Shown here: positions 1-9,300 of the stretch, piece by piece | Layout of the letters: the number at the start of each line of letters is the position of its first letter | How positions within the stretch are numbered: the first letter of the stretch is position 1 | Assembly: GCA_014804785.1 (NCBI GenBank) | Contig: JAAUZD010000004.1 | Coordinates: 62,001 to 126,000, forward strand | Reading direction: 5' to 3' | DNA: 64,000 bases | Source: Lachnospiraceae bacterium | GTDB lineage: Bacteria > Bacillota > Clostridia > Lachnospirales > Lachnospiraceae | Translations under genes and position numbers: made by a program | The notes under the pieces: model-generated | The model's input: the letters and a program-made list of their open reading frames with translations, nothing else | The model's database searches: none | What the model was told of the DNA's origin: nothing

Positions 1-499
1 AGCTCCGTATCTTATCGCTTCCGTCATCCTGTGTATTTTCTATAGACTTTACAGTCAGATAATAACCATAATCAGCATTGACCTGTACATAAACCCGGTC
101 GCCAACTTTATGCCCTATCAGCGCCTTTCCAATGGGAGACTCCACGCTGACAAGACCTTCCAGCGAATTTCCCCTCATGGTTGTCACAATTTTGTATGTC
201 TCAATCGATCCATCTTCTTCAAACTCTACTTCCACAGTATTGTTCATGCCAATTTCATCTTCTCTGGAGTCATCCGGTATCACTTCTGCTGTCTTGATCA
301 TACGCTCCAGAAAACGGATGCGGCTTTCATTTTTATTTTTTTCTCTTTTGGCAGCGTAGTATTCAAAATTTTCGCTGAGATCTCCTTGTGCCCTGGCTTC
401 CTTAACAGATTCTAAAAGTTTTGGACGTATCACCAGCTTTCTTTCTTCTATCTCAGCCTCCATTGCCTCAATGTCCTTTTGCGTCAATTGATTGTACAT
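1..499 (-). CDS. greA: Transcription elongation factor GreA, cut at its C-terminus by the window edge
   Basis: GreA binds in the RNA polymerase secondary channel and stimulates cleavage of backtracked transcripts. The minus-strand reading from the ATG at 499 gives about 166 residues up to the window edge. It has the long N-terminal coiled coil (MYNQLTQKDIEAMEAEIEER, then an ARAQGDLSENFEYYAAK segment typical of the GreA tip) followed by the FKBP-like C-terminal domain (SPIGKALIGHKVGDRVYV). GreA proteins are usually about 155-165 residues, so only a few residues can be missing. A GGGGGA ribosome-binding site lies about 6 bases before the start. It is the third gene of a tight group: 12 bases separate it from the CBS gene, which itself follows the DJ-1 gene by 13 bases, suggesting one transcript. 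Confidence 0.93.
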   Translation of the reverse strand, partial: MYNQLTQKDIEAMEAEIEERKLVIRPKLLESVKEARAQGDLSENFEYYAAKREKNKNESRIRFLERMIKTAEVIPDDSREDEIGMNNTVEVEFEEDGSIETYKIVTTMRGNSLEGLVSVESPIGKALIGHKVGDRVYVQVNADYGYYLTVKSIENTQDDGSDKIRS

Positions 500-511
500 G
501 CCATTCCCCCT

Positions 512-952
512 TTACCTGATACTCATCCCACCAGCCTCAAGCTGGACCGTTACCAGTTTTCTGCACAAATATTGAATCAGATCCTTTCTGGTGATAAGCC
601 CGATAAACCGCTTCCTGTCATCAATTACGGGAACAAAATTCTGATTCATTGCCACGTTCAGCAAATCCTCCATATTGACATCCACATCCACCGGTTCGTT
701 ATCACGTTTACGCGCAACTACTGTCATGGGTGTTTCCTCTGCTTTCCGCACAGATAAATCACCTTGCTCCTTTATGTACCAGAGAAGATCGCCTTCTGTC
801 AATGTGCCTATATACCGCCCATCTTTCCTTGCGATAACCGGGATTGCCGAATATCTATGATTTTCCATTTTCTCCAGAACCTGGCGCACTGTATCGGTGT
901 CGTAAACATACGCCACTTCACTTTTGGGCGTTAAAAAAAATAATATATTCAT
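512..952 (-). CDS. CBS-domain pair protein
   Basis: This 146-residue protein consists of little more than two tandem CBS motifs. The first (about residues 8-65) contains VRQVLEKMENHRYSAIPVIA and DGRYIGTLTEGDLLWYI. The second (about 75-135) contains NVAMNQNFVPVIDDRKRFIGLITRKDLI. CBS pairs bind adenine nucleotides and act as energy or ligand sensors. Stand-alone versions have no catalytic domain, so the partner is unknown. The ATG at 952 follows a GGAAAGAG ribosome-binding site. It lies between a DJ-1 family gene and greA with gaps of 13 and 12 bases, but the context does not reveal its ligand. Confidence 0.85.
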   Translation of the reverse strand: MNILFFLTPKSEVAYVYDTDTVRQVLEKMENHRYSAIPVIARKDGRYIGTLTEGDLLWYIKEQGDLSVRKAEETPMTVVARKRDNEPVDVDVNMEDLLNVAMNQNFVPVIDDRKRFIGLITRKDLIQYLCRKLVTVQLEAGGMSIR

Positions 953-965
953 TCGTTCTCTTTCC

Positions 966-1520
966 TTACCTATTCAAGTATACAATTTTTTCTGCCATTG
1001 CCTCGCTGGCCTTTGTGCCTGCCAGATATTCCACTACTTTAAGTGCAAACGGGATGGAACATCCCATACCACGACCTGTAATGATGTTTCCGTCCTGTAC
1101 AGCAGGCTCATAAGTAACAACGGCTCCTTCAAGCTGGTCTTCAAAGCCCGGATAGGCAATTGCCCTTCTTCCCTTTAAAAGTCCGCGGTGTCCTAATATG
1201 GACGGCGCCGCACAGATTGCACACACCGTTTTCCCTTCCGATGCAAAAGCGTCCACCTGCTCCATTAAGAGTTCACATGCCTCCAGATTTTCTGTTCCTG
1301 CAAGCCCGCCGGGCAGCACAATCACATCCACTTTTCCAAAATCCACGTCTTCAATCAGGCTGTCCATCACAACGGGAATATTGTGAGAACCAACGACTGT
1401 TTTTTCACCCATAATTGAAACCGTCTGCGTATCTATTCCCTGCCTTCGCAGAATATCCACTACAGTAAGCGCCTCTATCTCCTCGTAGCCTGTACCAAAA
1501 AAAACACATACTTTACTCAT
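966..1520 (-). CDS. DJ-1/PfpI (ThiJ) family protein
   Basis: This is a 184-residue class I glutamine-amidotransferase-like protein of the DJ-1 group. Visible signatures are the N-terminal FFGTGYEEIEALTVVDILRR segment with the conserved Glu, the VIVLPGG turn and the nucleophile elbow VCAICAAPSILG with the reactive Cys at about residue 103. Family members act as glyoxalase/deglycase-like or redox-sensing proteins, and the exact substrate is not evident. An in-frame ATG lies 21 bases further upstream at 1541. I chose the ATG at 1520 because AGGTGG sits about 8 bases before it and the protein then begins MSKVCVFFG as usual for the family. It heads the short operon with the CBS gene and greA. Confidence 0.88.
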   Translation of the reverse strand: MSKVCVFFGTGYEEIEALTVVDILRRQGIDTQTVSIMGEKTVVGSHNIPVVMDSLIEDVDFGKVDVIVLPGGLAGTENLEACELLMEQVDAFASEGKTVCAICAAPSILGHRGLLKGRRAIAYPGFEDQLEGAVVTYEPAVQDGNIITGRGMGCSIPFALKVVEYLAGTKASEAMAEKIVYLNR

Positions 1521-1594
1521 AGCATACCCCACCTTTTTCATTCATTTTCTGTACCTATTTTACCATTAAATGCAATGGATTACCAATAAACGAT

Positions 1595-1623
1595 TTGTAA
1601 ACTTTATTAAGGAAGGGTATAAT
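1595..1623 (+). promoter_or_regulatory. Sigma-A type promoter of the CYTH gene
   Basis: TTGTAA at 1595-1600 and TATAAT at 1618-1623 are separated by exactly 17 bases. They lie 55 bases upstream of the plus-strand CYTH start codon, in the divergent gap with the DJ-1 gene. Confidence 0.65.
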
Positions 1624-1677
1624 ATTGGGAAAAAATACTAATTATTTGTTAAGTTTGAAAAGAAAGGAAGAACTGAT

Positions 1678-2169
1678 ATGGAAATTGAACGAAAATTTAA
1701 GATAAAAGAACTGCCTGCCGATCTTTCCTCATACCGCTGCCTTTTCATTGAGCAGGCGTACCTTTGCACTGACCCTGTCATACGGATCCGCCGGCAGGAT
1801 GATGAATATTATCTAACTTATAAGGGAAAAGGTCTTATAGCAAGGGAAGAATACAATCTCCCCTTGAACAAAACTGCCTATGAACATCTTCTTACCAAAG
1901 CCGACGGCAACATCATTTCCAAAAAAAGGTTTCTGATCCCTATCAAGAATCCCATATTTAAAGATGGATATGACGTTCCTGAAGAATCTGCCAATCTGAA
2001 AATAGAATTGGATATTTTCAATCCGCCATTTGCCCCTCTCGCCATAGCTGAAGTGGAATTTCCTGATGTGGAAATGGCAAACACCTTCATCCCTCCTGCA
2101 TGGCTGGGCGCAGATGTGACGGACAATCCAGAGTATCACAACTCCAATTTATCCCGCAAAATCTTTTAA
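1678..2169 (+). CDS. CYTH domain (triphosphate tunnel metalloenzyme) protein
   Basis: This 163-residue protein begins MEIERKFKI, the EIERK form of the ExExK metal-binding signature that defines CYTH/TTM enzymes. Charged strands expected to line the tunnel follow (IRIRRQDDEYYLTYKGKG, YNLPLN, LKIELDIF, IAEVEFPD). Bacterial members hydrolyse inorganic triphosphate or other organic triphosphates. The length matches the short stand-alone TTM type without a CHAD domain. It is the only plus-strand gene in the first 31 kb, has its own promoter, and ends 2 bases before the convergent lacI-family gene with no visible terminator between them. The biological substrate cannot be read from the sequence. 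Confidence 0.85.
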   Translation: MEIERKFKIKELPADLSSYRCLFIEQAYLCTDPVIRIRRQDDEYYLTYKGKGLIAREEYNLPLNKTAYEHLLTKADGNIISKKRFLIPIKNPIFKDGYDVPEESANLKIELDIFNPPFAPLAIAEVEFPDVEMANTFIPPAWLGADVTDNPEYHNSNLSRKIF

Positions 2170-2171
2170 AA

Positions 2172-3212
2172 TTACTCCTGATTCCTTGGCTTTCCGGTAG
2201 ATTCCCGCTCCACCAGTTCTGCCGGAAAGCTGATATATTCATGTTTACATTTACCGGCTATCACATCCAGAAGAAGCTGGGCTGTCTTTTCTGCCATAGC
2301 TTCCATCGGCTGCCTGATAGTGGTAAGCTGCGGTATACAAAATTCACCTATGGCAAGACCATCATAGCCTGCCACTGAAACATCTTGGGGAATTCTTTTT
2401 CCTGCCTCATGCAGCGCTCTGCATACCCCCACCGCAATAAAATCCGCAATGGCAAAAACTGCTGTAAAATCCACTCCCGATGCCAAAAGCTTTTTCGTCA
2501 GAGCATAGCCATTCTGCATTGAATATGGATCCTCCCGATCTTTTACCTCATAAATCAGGTTCTCGTCTATTTCAATTCCTCTTGCCTTCAAGGCATCCTT
2601 ATATCCCTCAAGTCTCAGATGTCCAACCGACTCTGCTTCTGTGCCTTCTGTGATGATTGCAATTCTTTTATGTCCTAAATCCAGCAGGTAGTCTATCATT
2701 TTGCGACTCTCCACCCTGTCATCCACAGAGATATTGGAATAGACCTTCTTCCCCGTATCCTGAACTGTTCCTATTGTACAGAACACAAAAGGAACCTTTA
2801 GTTTTGCAATTTGTTCCGGGTCGTGCTGATAAGCGCCTCCCAGAAAGATTATTCCCCGAAGTCTTTTTTCTTTCACTAATTGTAATGCAACATCCAGCTC
2901 ATTTTCATAGGCATCTACATGTTGTATGACCATGGCATATTTCTTTTTCTGGACCTGCGTTTCAAAAATCTGTATTGCCGAACTGAAAAACGGATTAGTT
3001 ATTCCTTTAATCAGAACTGCTATACACTTTGCATCTGTGCGTTTCAGATTTCTTGCACTGTTGTTGGGTATAAATCCTGTCTCCTTAATGACATCCATGA
3101 CCATCTGCCTGGTTTCCGGACTAATGTCAGGGTGATTATTAATGGCTCTGGATACCGTGCTGATTCCTACTCCGCACTTTTTTGCTATGTCTTTAATTGT
3201 TAATTCATCCAC
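2172..3212 (-). CDS. LacI/GalR family transcriptional repressor, probable regulator of malQ
   Basis: This 346-residue regulator has a LacI helix-turn-helix at residues 4-25 (LTIKDIAKKCGVGISTVSRAIN), the hinge segment (TGFIPNNSARNLKR) and a periplasmic-binding-protein-like effector domain from about residue 60 to the end. Such proteins bind palindromic operators with a central CG and respond to sugars. The start codon is GTG at 3212, with GGGGA about 9 bases upstream. It lies 62 bases downstream of malQ on the same strand, so the two are probably cotranscribed and the effector may be a maltose- or glucan-derived sugar. No clear operator is visible in the short malQ upstream region. The AACGTT array upstream of the chemoreceptor gene at 54.1 kb is a possible target of this or another LacI protein. 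Confidence 0.9.
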   Translation of the reverse strand: MDELTIKDIAKKCGVGISTVSRAINNHPDISPETRQMVMDVIKETGFIPNNSARNLKRTDAKCIAVLIKGITNPFFSSAIQIFETQVQKKKYAMVIQHVDAYENELDVALQLVKEKRLRGIIFLGGAYQHDPEQIAKLKVPFVFCTIGTVQDTGKKVYSNISVDDRVESRKMIDYLLDLGHKRIAIITEGTEAESVGHLRLEGYKDALKARGIEIDENLIYEVKDREDPYSMQNGYALTKKLLASGVDFTAVFAIADFIAVGVCRALHEAGKRIPQDVSVAGYDGLAIGEFCIPQLTTIRQPMEAMAEKTAQLLLDVIAGKCKHEYISFPAELVERESTGKPRNQE

Positions 3213-3274
3213 TAATAAGTTCCCCTTGCTTCTGCGTATTTTCCTATACGTATTTTCTTATGTGTTCCGTCGTA

Positions 3275-4753
3275 CTATTTTACTCTTCCATACAACTTAC
3301 ACAGCTTGAATATCTTATCCGCAAGCTCGTCGCTGGTTTGTCCCTTTACCATTCTCCACTTCCAGTTTGTCCCCAGAGTGGAAGGAACATTGATCCTGGC
3401 TTCTGTTCCAAGTCCCAGATAATCCTGCATCGGAATAATGGCAGTATCTGACACGCTGGCAATGGCAGCGCGGATGAAATTCCACTCAATCTCTTTGCTT
3501 CCCTTGATATTCAGATATTTTCGTGCAAAACTGCGATCGTCACGATTAATAGACTGATACCATCCAACCGTCGTATCATTGTCATGTGTACCTGTGTAGA
3601 CCACCGAATTCGCAACATAATTGTGCGGCAGATAATCGCTTTCTTCCCTGGAGTCAAATGCAAACTGCAGGATTTTCATTCCCGGATAACCTGTCTTCTT
3701 CACCAGTTTAATAACTGATGGAGTCAAAAATCCAAGATCTTCCGCAATGACAGGCTTATTGCCCAATTTTTCTTTCATGACTTTGAACAAATCATACCCT
3801 GGTCCCTTTTCCCACTTACCGAACTCGGCAGTTGTATCTCCGAAAGGAATATTGTAATATTCATCAAATCCTCTGAAATGATCGATGCGGATTACATCGT
3901 ATAGCTTGTAACAATATGCAATTCTCTGCATCCACCACGCATATCCGGTTTCTTTATGGTAATCCCAACGGTAAAGCGGATTGCCCCAAAGCTGTCCTGT
4001 TGCAGAAAAAGCATCCGGCGGGCACCCTGCCACACCGGTAGGCATGCGGTTTTCATCAAACTGGAACAGTTCGGGATTTGCCCATGCGTCCGCACTGTCA
4101 AAGGCAACATAAATGGGGATATCTCCTATAATCATGATTCCTTTGTCATTGGCATATTTCTTAAGTTTTGTCCATTGCATCGCAAACAAATACTGCTGAT
4201 ATTCATAAAAAAGAATTTCTTCTTTTAATTCTTCCTTGTATCTGTCAATGGCACTAGTTTCCCTCAGGCGGATATCATCATCCCATTCCGCCCAGCTTTT
4301 CCCCTGATAGGAATCCTTCACTGCCATATAAAGCGCATAATCCGGAAGCCAGGAATCATTTTCCTTTACAAAAGCTTGAAATTCCTGCTTCTCCTCGATA
4401 CTGCTGTTCTTAAATGCCTCTTTCAGCACTTTGGAGCGTGAGAGATAAATTTTCTCGTAATCAACATACCCCTCGCTTCCTCCCCAGTCACAACTCTCGC
4501 ACTGCTTGCTGGTAAGCAGACCATCTTCAATCAGTGCTTCCAAGTCTATGTAATAAGGGTTTCCTGCAAAAGTAGAAAAGGATTGATAAGGGGAATCGCC
4601 ATAACCGGTAGGTCCTAATGGCAATATCTGCCAGTAACGCTGCCCTGCTGCCTTCAGGAAATCCACAAATTCATATGCTTCTTTAGAAAAGGTTCCGATT
4701 CCATATGCCGATGGAATACTGGATATCGGTAATAAAATGCCGCTCGCTCTCAT
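3275..4753 (-). CDS. malQ: 4-alpha-glucanotransferase (amylomaltase, GH77)
   Basis: MalQ transfers alpha-1,4-glucan segments between maltodextrins in the cytoplasm. The 492-residue length is normal for the short bacterial GH77 type. The N-terminus (RASGILLPISSIPSAYGIG) is characteristic. The catalytic nucleophile region IRIDHFRGFDEYY (Asp near residue 290), the acid/base region VIAEDLGFLTP (Glu near 338) and the THDNDTTVGWY motif with the stabilising Asp are all intact. The ATG at 4753 has an AGATGGGAG ribosome-binding region upstream. It is followed by a LacI-family gene, fitting sugar-controlled expression. Together with the GH31 alpha-glucosidase at 20-22 kb and the phosphohexomutase near 61 kb, it forms part of alpha-glucan breakdown. 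Confidence 0.95.
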   Translation of the reverse strand: MRASGILLPISSIPSAYGIGTFSKEAYEFVDFLKAAGQRYWQILPLGPTGYGDSPYQSFSTFAGNPYYIDLEALIEDGLLTSKQCESCDWGGSEGYVDYEKIYLSRSKVLKEAFKNSSIEEKQEFQAFVKENDSWLPDYALYMAVKDSYQGKSWAEWDDDIRLRETSAIDRYKEELKEEILFYEYQQYLFAMQWTKLKKYANDKGIMIIGDIPIYVAFDSADAWANPELFQFDENRMPTGVAGCPPDAFSATGQLWGNPLYRWDYHKETGYAWWMQRIAYCYKLYDVIRIDHFRGFDEYYNIPFGDTTAEFGKWEKGPGYDLFKVMKEKLGNKPVIAEDLGFLTPSVIKLVKKTGYPGMKILQFAFDSREESDYLPHNYVANSVVYTGTHDNDTTVGWYQSINRDDRSFARKYLNIKGSKEIEWNFIRAAIASVSDTAIIPMQDYLGLGTEARINVPSTLGTNWKWRMVKGQTSDELADKIFKLCKLYGRVK

Positions 4754-4817
4754 ACTTTTTCTCCCATCTTTTTATTCCCGGTAACGCCCCCGGGCGACTA
4801 TCCAAACTATAAAAAGA

Positions 4818-4856
4818 ATACCACTTGCCATGGTAATTTACAAGTGGTATTTCCAA
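4818..4856 (-). terminator. Intrinsic terminator after thiT
   Basis: On the minus strand an 11-bp stem (AATACCACTTG pairing with CAAGTGGTATT) with a 13-base loop is followed by CTTTTT. It lies about 25 bases past the thiT stop codon and before malQ, so it closes the thiT transcript. Confidence 0.8.
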
Positions 4857-4881
4857 TTTCACAGGAATATTCCCATAAATT

Positions 4882-5562
4882 CTATGAATCCTGCTGCGCC
4901 ATGTTTTTTACTTTAAGGAGACCTGCCGAAACCGGGGGAAGAAGCAGGATCACTACTGTGACCAACGCCTCAAGTCCCAGATATGCTCCATTATATGCAA
5001 GGGAGTAAACCGGAGCGGACATATTATAATAAGATGCATAGCTTCCAAAAAAGATCATTCCTGATAAAAAGGAAAAAAAGTATCTTCCCAGAACCCCCAG
5101 GAGATATCCCCAGATCAGCCCATGCTTTCTATCCGCAAAGACTCCGGAAAGCCCCAACGCCCCAAAGGCGCAGATATAATCTGTAAGCACCTGCGGAATG
5201 CTGATAATATAAGGATCCACAATCAGCTGCAGAAATCCGTATGCTACCGCCGCCATAAGCCCGGTGCGAATCCCGAACATATATCCAATCAGACAGATAA
5301 ACAACATACTGCACAGCGTGACAGATCCGCCCATTGGCATATCAATCAGCTTAATCATACTGGTCACCATGCCAAGCGCCATTGCCATGGCAGAAAAAAC
5401 CAGCTGTTTCGTGCCGATTTTCCTTTCCCTGTTCCCGCTGAGCAAACAGCCCAGCAGAAGGAATGCAATCACCATCGCAATCAAAACTCCATAACCAGCT
5501 CCTGTCAGCGCATAGGAAACGCCGCCTTCTTCATCCATAATCTGTGTTACAAAATAAGACAT
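4882..5562 (-). CDS. thiT: ECF-type thiamine transporter substrate-binding subunit ThiT
   Basis: ThiT is the membrane S-component that captures thiamine for the shared ECF energizing module (EcfA, EcfA', EcfT, not in this window). The 226-residue protein has an extra N-terminal membrane segment followed by the usual S-component helices. The first conserved stretch is KQLVFSAMAMALGMVTSMIKLI, followed by MPMGGSVTLCSMLFICLIGY and the thiamine-site region GFLQLIVDPYIISIPQVLTDY. The assignment is strongly supported by the TPP riboswitch directly upstream. The ATG at 5562 is preceded by AAGGAGG and seven T residues. That ribosome-binding site sits inside a hairpin (5570-5590). It appears to be a single-gene transcript. 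Confidence 0.92.
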   Translation of the reverse strand: MSYFVTQIMDEEGGVSYALTGAGYGVLIAMVIAFLLLGCLLSGNRERKIGTKQLVFSAMAMALGMVTSMIKLIDMPMGGSVTLCSMLFICLIGYMFGIRTGLMAAVAYGFLQLIVDPYIISIPQVLTDYICAFGALGLSGVFADRKHGLIWGYLLGVLGRYFFSFLSGMIFFGSYASYYNMSAPVYSLAYNGAYLGLEALVTVVILLLPPVSAGLLKVKNMAQQDS

Positions 5563-5590
5563 AAAAAAACCTCCTTTTTATCACAGGAGG
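5563..5590 (-). promoter_or_regulatory. Hairpin that hides the thiT ribosome-binding site (riboswitch output)
   Basis: On the minus strand CCTCCT at 5590-5585 can pair with AGGAGG at 5575-5570, which is the thiT Shine-Dalgarno sequence. Seven T residues follow, then the ATG. Six strong pairs and a 9-base loop fit translational control. The T run means it could also act as a short terminator. Confidence 0.6.
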
Positions 5591-5679
5591 AGAATACGAA
5601 TTTCCATAAATGCCTCATTTAGACCCTCTGAAAAATACAGAAGAATCCAAAAATATATCAATCATGACAATTATGAAAA

Positions 5680-5775
5680 TCAGCTTCCCTACGCCGGTAT
5701 TATCCGGTTCAGGTAATGAGGGTCAGTAAACACCTTTTAAGGCATATACAATCTCAGCTCATGCTCCCCTAGCGA
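5680..5775 (-). ncRNA. TPP riboswitch (THI element)
   Basis: On the minus strand the leader reads GGGGAGC, then GCTGAGA, GACCC, ACCTGA and CCGGATAATACCGGCGTAGGGA. These are the invariant blocks of the thiamine pyrophosphate riboswitch in the correct order. Binding of TPP should lower thiT expression. The aptamer ends about 90 bases before the hairpin that covers the thiT ribosome-binding site. Confidence 0.95.
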
Positions 5776-5798
5776 TCAATCTATTTTATTTTCATATA

Positions 5799-5827
5799 AC
5801 AATATACTTCTTCACATCATTTGTCAA
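5799..5827 (-). promoter_or_regulatory. Promoter of the thiT riboswitch transcript
   Basis: On the minus strand a perfect TTGACA -35 box (5827-5822) is separated by 17 bases from TATTGT (5804-5799). Transcription would begin about 15-20 bases before the riboswitch aptamer. Confidence 0.7.
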
Positions 5828-5901
5828 GTTACCATTCACGCACTGACCAATGTTATGCTGTGCGGACTAATGGCTCCCCCAAAAAAAGTAGCCAGACAGA
5901 C

Positions 5902-6300
5902 TTAACCTTCATTATTATTTTTAGATTTTAAATGCAACAGCATCATAAACACAAATCCAACACCAAGAACTACATATGTCCATACCATATCTCCGTTCGT
6001 CATCGCATATGCGATAACACAAAATACAAATCCCCAAAATCCCGATAATATTACACTGATTATCCAAAAGCCTACTTTTGTATATTGAAGTCTGAATAAT
6101 AGTATAAATAAAATAATACTAAGCAAAAAGCAAAATGCAGGATGAATATGTAGCAGACGATTACTCAATATTCCTGACACGATAGATATAAGTATACTAT
6201 CAAACAAAATAATATGTCCCACAAACATGCCAATAATGGTGAACACTAAGCCAATGATAACGCAAAGTCCAATAATCAACACAAATGCCAAAATTCCCAT
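5902..6300 (-). CDS. Small integral membrane protein of unknown function
   Basis: This 132-residue, strongly hydrophobic protein has about four or five membrane-spanning stretches (around residues 3-25, 28-48, 55-72, 78-100 and 103-122) and a short hydrophilic Lys/Asn-rich tail (LKSKNNNEG). I recognise no family. The ATG at 6300 is supported by an AAAGGAAAAG sequence upstream. It begins 36 bases after the addA stop codon on the same strand, so it may be read through from addBA, although nothing links a membrane protein to that function. Its A+T content is visibly higher than that of addA. It could be a late insertion or a poorly conserved orphan. Confidence 0.6.
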   Translation of the reverse strand: MGILAFVLIIGLCVIIGLVFTIIGMFVGHIILFDSILISIVSGILSNRLLHIHPAFCFLLSIILFILLFRLQYTKVGFWIISVILSGFWGFVFCVIAYAMTNGDMVWTYVVLGVGFVFMMLLHLKSKNNNEG

Positions 6301-6336
6301 AACTTTTCCTTTCGTACTATAATCTAATTTGTATAA

Positions 6337-9300
6337 TTATAGCATAATCTCTTCCCCAAGAGCAAATGAATAGATGATTTTTTGTATCACACTTTTGCCG
6401 GTAAGACGTGAGAGTGCTTCCGCGTAGTAATCAAGCTGTGTCTGATATCTCAAAATCAGTTCTTCTGATTTTTTGACAACATCTGTTTTATAATCAGCCA
6501 CCACGATTCCCCCATCTTCTTCGAAGAACACATCGATAATTCCCTGTATCAGCACCTGCTCACTGTCAGGGAAACCTTCTCCAAGCCTGCTTGCTGGAAG
6601 CCCCATTACGAAAGGCTGCTCTCTTTTCAGTTTTCCTTCTGCATCAGCTCTTGCCATGCGTGCTGCCAGTGTACTTTCAAAAAAAAGTACCAGTTTAGAA
6701 GCGGCAATGCTTTTCCGCCATCTGTCATCAAGCACCTCCTCCTGTTCATATTCATCCAACTGACGGTTGATTTCCGCTTCCTTGTCCATCCTGCTCTCCA
6801 GCCTCATAACAGTCTTAAAATCAAGCAACTCCATGGCTTTATGGTAGGCGCTTCCCCTGTCGGTTCCGGATACTTCTTCTTTACTGCTGATAAAGGACGG
6901 TATGTAAGGAACCACCTCCTGTTCTTCAAACAGCTGCTTTGTAAATGCCTGCTCCATATCCTTCCCACGGTCTGCGCCTGCATCCAATCCACTTATTGAC
7001 TGTTCCGGTAAATCATGGAACGCTTTTTTCTTTAATTCTGACACTGTCGTCTTTACAAAAAGATTTGACAAGTACTGGTAGGGGTAACTCCGTGAAAGTC
7101 TCTCTGACAACTGAATCATTTTGTCAGAGTGATCCTTTTTGGCGGACTCCACTTTCAGGAAAAGTTGTCTCTTCCGGTCACTTTGCCGTGTCATTTCTTC
7201 CACATCTTTAATAAATAGATCCTCCGGACCAATCAGCGCTGCCTCCCTAAGACATGGGAAGACAAAATCAAGATAACAACCTGCACTGGCAAGAACTGAA
7301 AAAGGTATCTTCTCATCCCCTTTTGCGCCAAATTCCTTTTCCTTATCCATCTCTTCGCGGAATTTATCAATGTCGGGTACGGCAGCTGTCAGAATCAGTT
7401 TTTCCTTTGCTCTGGTCATGGCAACATAGAGCACCCGCATTTCTTCCCCCAAGGCGTCAATCTTCATTTTAAGCGCCACCACATTTTTCTTTAAGGTATG
7501 GCTTTGAAGGCGCAAGGCACTGTCAATGTAATCCACACCGATTCCCATATCCACGTCTGCAATTAATCTTCCGCTGATATCCTGCATATTGAACTTCTTT
7601 GAAAGACCTGCCACAAAGCAGACCGGAAATTCCAGACCTTTGCTCTTGTGAATGCTCATAATGCGCACCACATCCGCATTTTCATCCAGCACATCGGCCT
7701 CCCCGTAGTCCACCTCATACTTTTCAAGTTGCTCCACATAGCGAAGAAAATGGAAAAGCCCATAATAACTGGTATTTTCAAATGAAGCCGCCCTGACCAG
7801 AAGCATCTCCACATTGGCTCTGCGCTGTTCCCCTCCGGGGCGTGCCGTTACATAATCCAGATACCCTGTATCTTCAAGAATCTCCTGTATCAATTTGTGA
7901 ATCGGTGTATAAGTCGTCTTTCTTCTATAATAAGTAAGACGTTCCATAAAAAGATATATTTTTTCCTTCAGATCACCTTCATAGGAGGCCAGCAGGTCAT
8001 ACAAGGAACATTTCTTATCTGCTGACCGTATCTGACTGATTTCCTCCTCTGTAAAGCCTCCGAAAAAAGATTTCAATGTACCATAAAGTGGAATGTCCTG
8101 AAGAGGATTGTCGATTACATTCAGATACTGCATCAATGCTTTTATTTCTACTGCCTGAAAATAGCCTGTGCGCAGAGCCACATAAGCGGGAATCCCCTCT
8201 TTTTCCAGTACATTTCTAAATTCATCTGCCCAGCCTGCGGTCGTTCTCAATAAAATAACTATATCACTGTATCTGACAGGTCTTAGCATACCGGTCTCTT
8301 TGTCAGTCACCTGAAAGTTCTGGTGCATTTCCCTGATTCTTCCTGCAATCACAGACGCCTCCTGCGCCCTTGCCGAAAGCACCGATTCTTTATCTTTGCC
8401 AATGATCAGATACTCTGTGTCGAAGGATTGTGCCTCCGCCTCTTCGTAAGAAGCGCCTGGATAAAGGGCAACCTCCTCGTCATATTCCACTCCCCCCAGC
8501 TGCTTTCCCATAATCCGCTCAAACAGCCGGTTCACACTGTCGAGCACTTGGGGACGGCTTCTGAAATTCTTATGAAGATCGATTCGCTGACGCTCTCCAT
8601 CCTCTTTAGAATAACATGCGTATTTTTCCATGAACAGTTCTGGGCGTGCCAGCCGGAAACGATAAATGCTCTGTTTTACATCTCCTACCATGAAGCGGTT
8701 GAACCTTCCCTCTTCCTCTCCTGAAATGCCCTTTAACAGCAATTCTTGCACCAGGTTGCTGTCCTGATATTCATCAATCAGGATTTCCTCAAAAAACTGG
8801 CGGTACTCTAATGCTGCCGGAGACGGAATCAGATTTTCATCTTCCCCCTTTTTCAGCAGGATATTCAGCGCAAAATGTTCCATATCATGAAAATCTATGA
8901 TATTGTCACGCCGCTTTCTCTCATCCAGCTTTTCCATGTAAGAAAGTACCAGGAGGAGAAGTTCCTCCACATGAGGCGCTGCCTTTTTCATTCTCTCTGC
9001 CACCTGCCCGGGAGACAGTAATAGGAGGGACGTCTTCACGTTTTCCAACTGCTTTTTGACTTCTCCGCGTAGTTCTTTTACCTTTTCTCTGCATACCGGA
9101 TTTACCGAAGCATCCTTTTTCGTTGACAATCTGCCGAAAGAAAGAGTCTCGAAGGCTTCATAATAGTCCTGAAGACTGGTAAGATCCGAAAGACGTGCAA
9201 GCATTTTCCGCTCTCCTTCAAGCATCTCTCCATACATATATGGTCCGTCCGGTCTCTCTGCAATCTGGATTGCCCTATCTATATGATTCACACATTCGCT

